From contig CAWFMC010000008.1 in NCBI GenBank assembly GCA_963816725.1, positions 568,293-632,292 of the forward strand: a DNA stretch of 64,000 bases, written 5' to 3'. The notes below the pieces were generated by a model. It searched no databases. It was not told the DNA's origin and saw only the letters and a list, made by a program, of their open reading frames with translations. This DNA is from CAVSUB01 sp963816725 (GTDB lineage: Bacteria > Acidobacteriota > Vicinamibacteria > Vicinamibacterales > 2-12-FULL-66-21). This document shows, piece by piece, positions 1 through 7,672 of the stretch (the stretch's first letter is position 1; each line of letters begins with the position of its first letter). The position numbers and the translations under genes were made by a program.

Positions 1-672
1 CTCGTCGTCCACGACAACGTCGTCTATATGCGGACGACCACCGGGCTGCAGCGGGTCGACGTGATCTACCGCCGCGTCGACGACGACTTCCTCGATCCGT
101 TGGCGTTCCGGGTCGATTCGGCCCTCGGCGCGCCGGGCCTGTTCAGCGCCTATCGCGCCGGCAACGTGACGCTCGCCAACGCGCTCGGCACCGGCGTCGC
201 CGACGACAAGGCGATCTACGCCTACGTGCCGCGGATCATCCGCTACTACCTCGATCAGGATCCGATCCTCGCGAATGTCGAAACGCATCTGATGACGGAC
301 GCAGCGGCCCGGAAAGAGATCACTGACAACATTGGCAACTACGTCGTCAAGGCGGTCGGGGAGTCAGGCGGGTATGGGATGCTGATTGGCCCGCACAGCA
401 GCGAGGCGCAGCGCGACGAGATGCGCGCGCGGGTGCTGGCCGATCCGCGCAACTACATCGCCCAGCCGGTGCTGAACCTGTCCACCGCGCCGTGCTTCAT
501 CGACGGCGCGATCGAGCCGCGCCACGTCGACCTCCGCCCCTACGTGCTGTTCGGCGAAAAGACGACGATCGTTCCGGGCGGCTTGACGCGGGTCGCGCTA
601 CGCAAGGGATCGCTGGTCGTCAACTCGTCGCAGGGCGGCGGGTCGAAGGACACCTGGGTCCTGCAGAACTGA
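1..672 (+). CDS. Circularly permuted type 2 ATP-grasp protein, C-terminal part (5' end outside window)
   Basis: The frame is open from base 1, so the gene begins upstream; about 223 residues are visible. The family (DUF404/DUF407) holds predicted ATP-dependent carboxylate-amine ligases whose substrates are mostly unknown. Visible family-like segments are DVIYRRVDDDFLDPLAFR, an NALGTGVADDKAIYAYVP loop that would contribute to the nucleotide site, and a C-terminal VPGGLTRVALRKGSLVVNSS stretch followed by QGGGSKDTWVL, which is the usual end of this family. The stop lies 5 bases before the alpha-E gene, and a transglutaminase gene follows. This three-gene order is common in bacteria and points to peptide or amide-bond chemistry, but no substrate can be read from sequence. 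Confidence 0.9.
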   Translation, partial: LVVHDNVVYMRTTTGLQRVDVIYRRVDDDFLDPLAFRVDSALGAPGLFSAYRAGNVTLANALGTGVADDKAIYAYVPRIIRYYLDQDPILANVETHLMTDAAARKEITDNIGNYVVKAVGESGGYGMLIGPHSSEAQRDEMRARVLADPRNYIAQPVLNLSTAPCFIDGAIEPRHVDLRPYVLFGEKTTIVPGGLTRVALRKGSLVVNSSQGGGSKDTWVLQN

Positions 673-677
673 TCGCC

Positions 678-1613
678 ATGCTGTCCAGGGTCGCCGACAG
701 TCTCTATTGGATGGGCCGCTACTTCGAGCGCGCGGACAACTGCGCCCGGGCGATCGAGGCGACGCACAGCCTGATGCTGAACCGCGTCGAGTTCGCCCAC
801 GATCAACGCTGGTACCGGGCGTTGACCGGGCTCGGCCTGCCCGCCGACGTCCGCGATCAGGACCCGCAGTTGGCGATTGGGCGGCTCGCCGCCGACCGCC
901 ACACCCGCGCCTCGATCGTCAACTGCATCGCCGCCGCGCGCGAGAACGCCTCGCAGGTCCGGGAAGAGATCAGCTCCGAGATGTGGGAGCGGCTCAATCG
1001 CCTGTTCCACGAGGTGGCGCAATCGGAAGTGGATCCGCAGGACGCCGCCGCAGTGATGCGCCTGGTCTCGCTGGTCCGCGAGGGTTCGTATTCCTTCCAC
1101 GGCGCCACGGAGTCGACGATGAGCCACGGGGAAGGTTGGCGGTTCGTGCATCTCGGCAAGTTCACCGAACGCGCGTGCGCGGTGTCGCTGATGCTCGATG
1201 CCTACTTCTCGATTTCGACCAAGGCCGACGATCTCGATTGGGTGACGCTGCTGACCAGCTGTGCGGCGTTCGAGTCGTACTGTCGCGTCTTCACGGCGGA
1301 CCTGCAGCCCGAGCGGATAGCCAAGTTCCTGCTCGTCCACCCGGAGTTCCCGTACTCGGTGCGCTACGCGGTCGATCGGATGGAGGCGGCGCTCGAGGCG
1401 ATCATCTCGAGCTCCTCGGCGCGCAAGCGGGCCAAGGTCGAGCGGATCATCGGCCGGCTGCGGGCCTCGCTCGCCTTCACCCCGATGGCGGAGCTCATGG
1501 CCGGCGACCTGCACGCCTTCCTGAACGGCGTGCTCGAACAATGCGCCGCGCTGCATCTCGCGGTCCACGAGGCCTACATCGACTATCCGATCGAGCTGGC
1601 CTTCGAGAGCTGA
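678..1613 (+). CDS. Alpha-E domain-containing protein (DUF403)
   Basis: A 311-residue, all-helical protein of the alpha-E family. The start chosen is the ATG that gives MLSRVADSLYWMGRYFERA, the standard N-terminus; the frame stays open far upstream inside the ATP-grasp gene, but that extension has no family resemblance. The length matches the usual 300-320 residues. The family is nearly always encoded between a circularly permuted ATP-grasp gene and a transglutaminase-like gene, as here. Its biochemical role is not established. The stop overlaps the next start (TGATG), implying translational coupling. Confidence 0.93.
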   Translation: MLSRVADSLYWMGRYFERADNCARAIEATHSLMLNRVEFAHDQRWYRALTGLGLPADVRDQDPQLAIGRLAADRHTRASIVNCIAAARENASQVREEISSEMWERLNRLFHEVAQSEVDPQDAAAVMRLVSLVREGSYSFHGATESTMSHGEGWRFVHLGKFTERACAVSLMLDAYFSISTKADDLDWVTLLTSCAAFESYCRVFTADLQPERIAKFLLVHPEFPYSVRYAVDRMEAALEAIISSSSARKRAKVERIIGRLRASLAFTPMAELMAGDLHAFLNGVLEQCAALHLAVHEAYIDYPIELAFES

Positions 1614-2578
1614 TGTTCTACGCCATCCGCCACCTGACGCGTTATCGCTACAACCGCCCCGTGTGGCAGAGCATGATGGAAGTGCGCATGCATCCCATCA
1701 GCGAGGCCACCCAGCGCTGTTTCACCTTCCGGCTTCAGGTCAACCCGCGCGCGCGCATCTTCACGTTCCAGGACCATCTCGGCAATCAGGTGCACCACTT
1801 CGATCTGCCGCAGCATCATCGCGAGCTGGCGATCGTCGCCGACGCGCTGGTCAACATCGAGCCGCCGGCGGCGGTTCCCGAATCGCTCCCGGGCGACGCG
1901 TGGGCGGATCTCGAACGGCTGATCGCGGAGGGGGACCACTGGCCGATGCTCATGCCGAGCCACTACGCGTCCACCTCGCCGCTGCTCGAGGATCTCACGC
2001 GCGAGCTCGGCGTCGAGCGCCCGGACGGCCGTGATCCGTTGGCGCTCGTCCACGACATCAGCCGCGGCATACACCGGGCCTTCGCCTACGTGCGGAAGAG
2101 CACCGCCGTGAACTCGCCGATCGAAGCCAGCCTGAGCTCCCGCCAGGGCGTCTGCCAGGACTTCGCCCACATCATGATCGCCATCGTGCGCGGGCTGAGC
2201 ATCCCGTGCCGCTACGTCAGCGGCTACCTCTATCATGGGGACGAGCACAACGATCGATCGGCGGACGGGGCAACCCACGCCTGGGTCGAGGCGCTGATGC
2301 CTGGCCTGGGCTGGGTGGGGTTCGATCCGACCAACGACCTGATCGCGGGCGCCCGCCACATCCGGACCGCTGTCGGCCGCGACTACTCGGACGTGCCGCC
2401 GACTCTCGGCACGATGAAGGGGCGGGCCGAGACCGAGCTTCAGGTGCGCGTCCGCGTCGCCCCGTCGCAGACCCTGCTGCCACCTGGCGAGGATTTCGCG
2501 GCCGACGAAGAGTGGTCGCTCTTCATCGAAGACGACGAGCAGGCGCAACAGGAATACGATCAGCAACAGCAACAGTAG
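1613..2578 (+). CDS. Transglutaminase-like cysteine protease family protein
   Basis: A 321-residue protein beginning in the overlapping TGATG with the alpha-E gene. Residues 1-90 form the bacterial transglutaminase N-terminal beta domain (MFYAIRHLTRYRYNRPV is characteristic). The core carries the catalytic triad: Cys in SRQGVCQDFAHI, His in ATHAWVEAL and Asp in GFDPTND. The C-terminus is acidic and ends in a glutamine run. Known relatives include peptidases and amidases as well as transglutaminases, so the reaction is unknown. No signal peptide is visible, so it probably acts in the cytoplasm with its two upstream partners. Confidence 0.93.
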   Translation: MFYAIRHLTRYRYNRPVWQSMMEVRMHPISEATQRCFTFRLQVNPRARIFTFQDHLGNQVHHFDLPQHHRELAIVADALVNIEPPAAVPESLPGDAWADLERLIAEGDHWPMLMPSHYASTSPLLEDLTRELGVERPDGRDPLALVHDISRGIHRAFAYVRKSTAVNSPIEASLSSRQGVCQDFAHIMIAIVRGLSIPCRYVSGYLYHGDEHNDRSADGATHAWVEALMPGLGWVGFDPTNDLIAGARHIRTAVGRDYSDVPPTLGTMKGRAETELQVRVRVAPSQTLLPPGEDFAADEEWSLFIEDDEQAQQEYDQQQQQ

Positions 2579-2621
2579 ACCCGCCGGACAGCCTCAGCCG
2601 GGAATGCGGTAGGCTGTGGCC

Positions 2622-4241
2622 ATGCCGCTCTATCTCGGTTTCGACTCCAGTACTCAGAGCCTCAGCGCCATCGTCATCGCCGTCGACGGCGGGGTCCGCC
2701 GCGTCGTCTTCGAGGACAGCCTCGCCTTCGACCAGCAGTTTCCGGAATTCGGCACGCATCACGGCGTGCTGCCGAGCACCGATCCTTCCGTCGCGGTGTC
2801 GTCGCCAGTGCTCTGGGCCGCCGCGCTCGATGCCATGATGGCGAGGGTCGCCGCAGCCGTGGACGTCAGCCGCATCGCCGCGATCTCCGGGTCGGCCCAG
2901 CAGCACGGCAGTGTGTACCTGAATGCGAGCGCCACCGCGGGGCTGGCCGCGCTCGACCCCGCGCGTCCCCTGGCGCAGCAAGTCGAGCCGATGCTGTCGC
3001 GCCCCGTCTCGCCGATCTGGATGGACTCGAGCACCGGGGCGGAGTGCCGCGCGATTGCCGCGGCGGTCGGCGGGGACGACACCCTGGCCCGGCACACCGG
3101 CTCGCGCGCGTTCGAGCGCTTCACCGGGCCGCAGATTCGCAAGTTCGCGACCCACGAGCCGGAGGCCTACGCCCGGACGGATCGGATCCATCTCGTGAGC
3201 TCGTTCCTCGCGTCGCTGCTCGCCGGACGCCACGCCCCGATCGATCCCGGTGACGGATCGGGGATGAACCTGATGGATCTCGCGTTGTCGACGTGGTGGG
3301 ATGCCGCCACCAGCGCGACGGCGCCGGGCCTGAGGGCCAAGCTGCCGGAGCTCGCGCCGGCCTCCTCGGTGGTGGGGCCGCTGGCGTCGTACTGGCAGGT
3401 GAAGCACGGCTTCCCGGCGGCGCGGGTGGTCGTATGGTCAGGGGACAATCCCTGCAGCCTGATCGGCACCGGGCTGGTCCGCGAGGGACGTCTGGCGGTA
3501 TCGCTCGGCACGAGCGACACGGTGTTCGGGCTCATGCAGGAGCCGCGTGTCGATACGACCGGCACGGGTCACGTATTCGGATCGCCGACCGGGGCGTACA
3601 TGGGTCTGACTTGCTTCAAGAACGGATCGCTGGCCCGGGAGCACATCCGCGACGAGTTCCATCTGTCCTGGCCGGAGTTCTCGCGCATCCTCGCCGCGAC
3701 GCCGCCAGGTAACGGCGGCCGCGTGTTCCTGCCGTGGTACGAACCAGAGATCACGCCCGACGTGCCCACCGCCGGCGTCCATCGCTACGGCCTCCAGCCC
3801 GGCGATCGTGACGGCCACGTGCGCGGCGTGATCGAAGCGCAGATGCTGTCGATGGCGATCCACTCGGCCTGGATGGGCGTCGCAGTGGACACCATCCACG
3901 CGACCGGCGGCGCCTCTGCCAACCGCGAGATTCTGCAGGTGATGGCGGATGTCTTCAACGCCGAGGTGTACCAATTCGAGGTCGGCAATTCCGCATCTCT
4001 GGGCGCTGCGCTACGCGCGGCGGAGGCGGACGCTGAATCGGATCGCGCACCGGTGAGCTGGGAGGAGATCGTTCACGGCCTCGCCGATCCTGTTGCGACG
4101 AGCCGAATCGCGCCCAACTCTACGGCCGCCGCCCTCTACGCGAACATGCGGGCGGTGTACTCGGCCTGCGAAGCGCACGCGCTTGGGCGCGGACCAGTGC
4201 CGGCGATCGGGAACGTGGCTGTCGGAATGTCGGACGACTAG
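2622..4241 (+). CDS. xylB: Xylulokinase, XYLB-like (FGGY carbohydrate kinase)
   Basis: A 539-residue FGGY kinase predicted to phosphorylate D-xylulose to xylulose 5-phosphate in the cytoplasm. Visible motifs are the N-terminal phosphate loop YLGFDSSTQS, the sugar-site segment PIWMDSSTGAECR, an aspartate in PGDGSGMNLMDL at the usual catalytic-base position, and VSLGTSDTVFG plus ATGGASANREIL of the second ATPase half. The length and segments such as FPEFGTHHGVL, SGSAQQHGSVY and RAFERFTGPQIRK resemble, from memory, the eukaryotic XYLB type (about 540 aa) more than the 480-residue E. coli XylB. A GTG six bases earlier is an alternative start. It stands alone, with no xylose isomerase or transporter nearby. 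Confidence 0.85.
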   Translation: MPLYLGFDSSTQSLSAIVIAVDGGVRRVVFEDSLAFDQQFPEFGTHHGVLPSTDPSVAVSSPVLWAAALDAMMARVAAAVDVSRIAAISGSAQQHGSVYLNASATAGLAALDPARPLAQQVEPMLSRPVSPIWMDSSTGAECRAIAAAVGGDDTLARHTGSRAFERFTGPQIRKFATHEPEAYARTDRIHLVSSFLASLLAGRHAPIDPGDGSGMNLMDLALSTWWDAATSATAPGLRAKLPELAPASSVVGPLASYWQVKHGFPAARVVVWSGDNPCSLIGTGLVREGRLAVSLGTSDTVFGLMQEPRVDTTGTGHVFGSPTGAYMGLTCFKNGSLAREHIRDEFHLSWPEFSRILAATPPGNGGRVFLPWYEPEITPDVPTAGVHRYGLQPGDRDGHVRGVIEAQMLSMAIHSAWMGVAVDTIHATGGASANREILQVMADVFNAEVYQFEVGNSASLGAALRAAEADAESDRAPVSWEEIVHGLADPVATSRIAPNSTAAALYANMRAVYSACEAHALGRGPVPAIGNVAVGMSDD

Positions 4242-4283
4242 CGGAAGGAAATCAGAAGATCTACGCGCCTCGAACCTCGTTCT

Positions 4284-4499
4284 CTACGCGGCGTCAGAAC
4301 GGGCGCCGGCGCTAGAGGCATGGTCCTCGATCGAGGCCCAGACCTGTCCGTCCGCATCACAGCGGAGGACGAGGCGCGCGCCGTTGCGGCCCGTGGCGAT
4401 ATCCAGATAGAACACGACACTCTCGCCCTGCAGCCGGATTTCGGGGAGCGCGCCCGATTGTCGCGTCGGAGCCCCTGAGGGCCTGGAGTCACGTCGCAT
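4284..4499 (-). CDS. Hypothetical small protein
   Basis: A 71-residue frame starting MRRDSRPSGAPTRQSG. I recognise no family. The central part, GESVVFYLDIATGRNG followed by ARLVLRCDADGQVWASIED, reads like a compact beta-rich domain with alternating hydrophobic residues. Two competing frames in the same stretch are Arg/Ser-rich and look like shadows, which favours this one. It lies tail-to-tail with the xylulokinase and downstream of the asparaginase gene. No clear Shine-Dalgarno is seen, so the call is tentative. Confidence 0.4.
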   Translation of the reverse strand: MRRDSRPSGAPTRQSGALPEIRLQGESVVFYLDIATGRNGARLVLRCDADGQVWASIEDHASSAGARSDAA

Positions 4500-4641
4500 G
4501 GTGTGATCCCGGTGCAAACATCCCGCCAGAGTGAGGTCCGCTATTTTGCTGGCGAAGCGCGGCGTGGTTCCGGCGTGTCATCCGCAATAACGAATATCTT
4601 CTCCGCGTTCGCACCCGATGGTGTGCAGAAAGTGCCGCGAC

Positions 4642-5777
4642 TTAGTACTCCGTGAACATCCGCTGGATTTCGGCGCCACTGGTCGTGCGGGTCAAGGCCA
4701 GCATCAGCAGGATGCGCGCCTTCACGGGCGCGAGATCTTCCGCGGCGATGCGCCGATCGGCTGCCGGCCGCGCCGCGCCTGGTCGCCCTCGTTTGACGGT
4801 AGCCCCAGCGCGGCGGTTCCACGCCGCCGCGCGGCGATACGGCCGGAGCCTGTGCGCGTGCTCGTCACCACGAACACGCCCTTGTCGATCGCATACTGGA
4901 TGCCCTCAGCCTGCGTGCCGCTGGTCGCGCCGGCGCCGGCCGAGGCGATCACGATGCCCTTGGCGCCTTGATCCACGATCGCCTTGATGATGTCACCCGA
5001 GGCGCCCTGATAGACCATGACGATGTCGACCCGGGGCAGCTCGTCGATGCGGGCGACGTCGAACTCGCTCCGCTCGGTATGGCGCTTGACGAGATCGCGG
5101 TAGAACACCACGCGATCGCTGTCCACCACGCCGAGCACGCCGTACGGCCGGGACTGAAACGTGTTGAGGCGAAGGGCGTCGGTCTTGGTGACGTCGCGGG
5201 CGGCGTTGATCTCGTCGTTGAGGACGACCAGCACGCCTTTGCCGCGCGCCTCCGGAGTGGCCGCGACGCGGAACGCTTCGAGGAGATTGGCGGCCCCTTC
5301 GTATCCGAGGGTGCTTGGGTTGCGCATCGAGCCGACCACCACGACCGGCTTCGCCGAGCGCACGGTCAGGTTCAGGAAGTACGCGGTTTCTTCGAGCGTG
5401 TCGGTTCCGCTCGTGACGACGATGCCCGCCAGGTCGGCGTCTTCAGTGACCAGCGTGTTGATCCGGCGCGCCAGGTCGAGCCACTGCTTCAACGTCAGCT
5501 CGCTGCTGGCGGTGTTGGCGAACTGCTCGGCCTCGGGACGCACGTAACGATCGACGCCCGGCATGGCCGTGACGAGCTCTTCGGCGCTCAGCCGTCCGCC
5601 ATTGCGGTTCGAGATCGTGCCCCCCGTCGCCACGAGCCGGACTCGCGGCAGCGTGGCCGTCGCCGCTGCGGCGCCGGCGGGGCGTGGCGGCGCGGTCGCG
5701 ACTGCCTGAGCATGCGCGGCCTGGGGCAGCAGCCCGAGCGTCAGCAGGACGAGCGAGACCAGCGACGTGGGGCGCAT
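4642..5777 (-). CDS. Type II (exported) L-asparaginase, frameshifted near the C-terminus
   Basis: Predicted periplasmic enzyme hydrolysing asparagine to aspartate and ammonia. A signal peptide (LVSLVLLTLGLLPQAAHAQA) precedes the catalytic domain. The first catalytic Thr is in VATGGTISNR, the second motif is VVTSGTDTLEET, and the Lys partner lies in the ALRLNTFQS region. As written, the frame from 5777 ends at 4722 in a low-quality Arg-rich tail. A different frame supplies the expected C-terminus, with RRIAAEDLAPVKARILLML and ending EIQRMFTEY, at 4642. The span of 1136 bases is one short of a multiple of three, so the break equals a one-base loss (or two-base gain), most likely between about 4795 and 4840. 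Coordinates here span the restored gene. Confidence 0.85.
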
Positions 5778-5783
5778 GGACCA

Positions 5784-5999
5784 TTATGATTGCCCTGCGG
5801 GACGTCCATGCGCAATCGACAACCAGCGGCTCAACTGTCCGGCCGCTTCGTCGGGCGTCTTGCCATAGAACGGCATCAGCGCCGCCGATCCGCCGGGTGT
5901 GCGCTTGATGTGCGCGCGCCATTGCCCGGCACCGACGTTCGCGACCTCGATGTGGTACTCACGGCCGTTGATGGTCTGGTCGTACTGGTGAAGGATCAC
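5784..5999 (-). CDS. Hypothetical small protein
   Basis: A 71-residue protein, MILHQYDQTINGREYHIEV followed by GAGQWRAHIKRTPGG. I recognise no named family. The mixed beta strands and the closing helix (TPDEAAGQLSRWLSIAHG) look like a real small domain, and composition is normal for the strand. It ends 6 bases upstream of the asparaginase start on the same strand, so the two may share a transcript. No signal peptide or membrane segment is seen. Confidence 0.6.
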   Translation of the reverse strand: MILHQYDQTINGREYHIEVANVGAGQWRAHIKRTPGGSAALMPFYGKTPDEAAGQLSRWLSIAHGRPAGQS

Positions 6000-6277
6000 A
6001 GTATTCCCGCCGTCGTCTGAAGTTGTGGAGCAGGAGAACGAAGAAGGATTTTAGTCACCCCCCGGTTCCGGGCAAGCGAAAGGACCATCGAAGGCGCACC
6101 CTCGTAGTGCACGCCGCCGCCGATCGCGTGCCGGAATGGGCGAAAAAAAGTTTGCGTGATCGTCACATCAACAGCGCTTCCACCGATCTTCCACAGGTTG
6201 TGCACACGCCGCGGATTCCCGGTCTTTTGCCAGGGCGGCTTGACGGGTCAGAACGCGGCCACTACGCTGGAATATCG

Positions 6278-7672
6278 ATGTTCGCACCCCTGCGCGAGCT
6301 GACCACTCGCCGCGCCTGTTGCGTCTTCCTGATATGGGTGTTTGCCCTCGCCGCGCCGCTGCGTGCGAGCGACGTGATCCTGTACAGACTGTTCATGATC
6401 GACGGCACGAGCGCGGTCAGCTATGGCGAGTACGCGCGGATGGCCGGCACGGTGGTGTTTTCGCTTCCGCTGAGTGGTCTCGACAGCGACACGCCGCAGC
6501 TGCAACTGGTCAGCCTGGCAGAATCAGCGGTCGATTGGCCGCGGACTGACGCGTACGCCGAGGCCGCCCGGGCCCGCCACTTCATCGACACCCGGGCGGA
6601 GGCCGAATTCTCCCGCTTGAGCGATTCCGTGGCGGGCACGCTGAACCAGATCGCGTTCACCGAGGACCCGTCCGCGCGCGTGGCGTTGGCTGATCGCGCG
6701 CGCCGGCTGCTTGCGGACTGGCCGGCCCGGAACTACGGCTATCGCGCGAACGACGTCGCAGAACTCGCCAACATGCTCGACGAGGTCGTCTCCGAGTTGC
6801 GCGTGGCGGCGGGGCAGTCACGGTTCGATGTCACCCTGGTGGCCAACGCCTCACTGCCGCCGTCAGTACCGCTCCTGCCGCCGCCCACGACCCGCGAGAG
6901 TGTCGAGCAGGCGTTCGCGCTGAGCCGCGCCTCGCAGGACGCTGCGCAACGCTCGTCGCTCTTGAAAGGCATCACCGAGGCGCTGGCCGGGCCCGCCGCA
7001 GAGGGCGGGTGGGCAGCCGCGCTCCGGGCCCGGGCGATGTCCGACCTCGTCACGTCGACGCGCACGGATCAGGCGTACGCCGCCTTGAGCGCGCGCATGC
7101 TCAAGGCCGCCGACGAGCGCGTGCGGCGCGCCGACGTCACCGGCGTTGAGGGACTGATCCGCAGCGTGCTCCAGGCGGACGACAAGCTGGGACGGCAACG
7201 GCCGCAGGAAACCGCGGCACTGCTGGCGACGATGGATCTTCGATTGGAGGCGGCGCGGCGCCAGCGGCTGACGCTGGACCGGTGGGCCCTCGGCGTCGGC
7301 GCGATGCGCGCGTACGTCCGGAAGGCCCGTCCGTCGATCGACGCCCTGCTGGCGACGCGGCCGTCGCTCGAGCAGATTCGTTCGCTCGCCGGCCCGTCGG
7401 CGCGCACGCTGCGCCAGGTTGAGAAGAGCGCCGGCCTCGCCTCGCGCGAGCTGGCCCTCATCAAGCCGCCAGCGGATGCCGCGGAGGTGCACGGCCTGCT
7501 GCAGAACGCCTTTCAGATGGCCGCCCGCGCGATCGAGATCCGCATGAAGGCGATTGGGACCAACGACATGAGCCTCGCCTGGCAGGCGTCGTCAGCGGCG
7601 GCCGGTGCGCTGCTGATGCTGGATCGCGCCCGCGACGACATCCAGCGGCTCACGAGCCCGCCGATCAAGTGA
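6278..7672 (+). CDS. Hypothetical exported alpha-helical protein
   Basis: A 464-residue protein of unknown function. The chosen ATG gives a short basic start and a hydrophobic stretch (RRACCVFLIWVFALAAPLRA) ending in a plausible signal-peptidase site before SDVILYRLF; an upstream extension of 85 residues in the same frame looks non-coding. Residues 25-60 (FMIDGTSAVSYGEYARMAG, then VVFSLPL) are beta-like; the rest is Ala/Arg-rich helix with a Pro-rich linker (PPSVPLLPPPTTRE). Its end overlaps the start of the addB-like gene (GTGA), suggesting an operon even though a secreted protein is an odd partner for DNA repair enzymes. Confidence 0.75.
   Translation: MFAPLRELTTRRACCVFLIWVFALAAPLRASDVILYRLFMIDGTSAVSYGEYARMAGTVVFSLPLSGLDSDTPQLQLVSLAESAVDWPRTDAYAEAARARHFIDTRAEAEFSRLSDSVAGTLNQIAFTEDPSARVALADRARRLLADWPARNYGYRANDVAELANMLDEVVSELRVAAGQSRFDVTLVANASLPPSVPLLPPPTTRESVEQAFALSRASQDAAQRSSLLKGITEALAGPAAEGGWAAALRARAMSDLVTSTRTDQAYAALSARMLKAADERVRRADVTGVEGLIRSVLQADDKLGRQRPQETAALLATMDLRLEAARRQRLTLDRWALGVGAMRAYVRKARPSIDALLATRPSLEQIRSLAGPSARTLRQVEKSAGLASRELALIKPPADAAEVHGLLQNAFQMAARAIEIRMKAIGTNDMSLAWQASSAAAGALLMLDRARDDIQRLTSPPIK

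Noticed and set aside
6150..6170. GTGATCGTCAC palindrome as a CRP site
   Set aside because: The spacer is 3 bases, not the 6 of a CRP site; no other support.
6180..6215. DnaA-box-like CTTCCACAGG and TGTGCACA near 6190 as an origin
   Set aside because: Only one poor match, no AT-rich unwinding region, no dnaA/dnaN/gidA neighbours.
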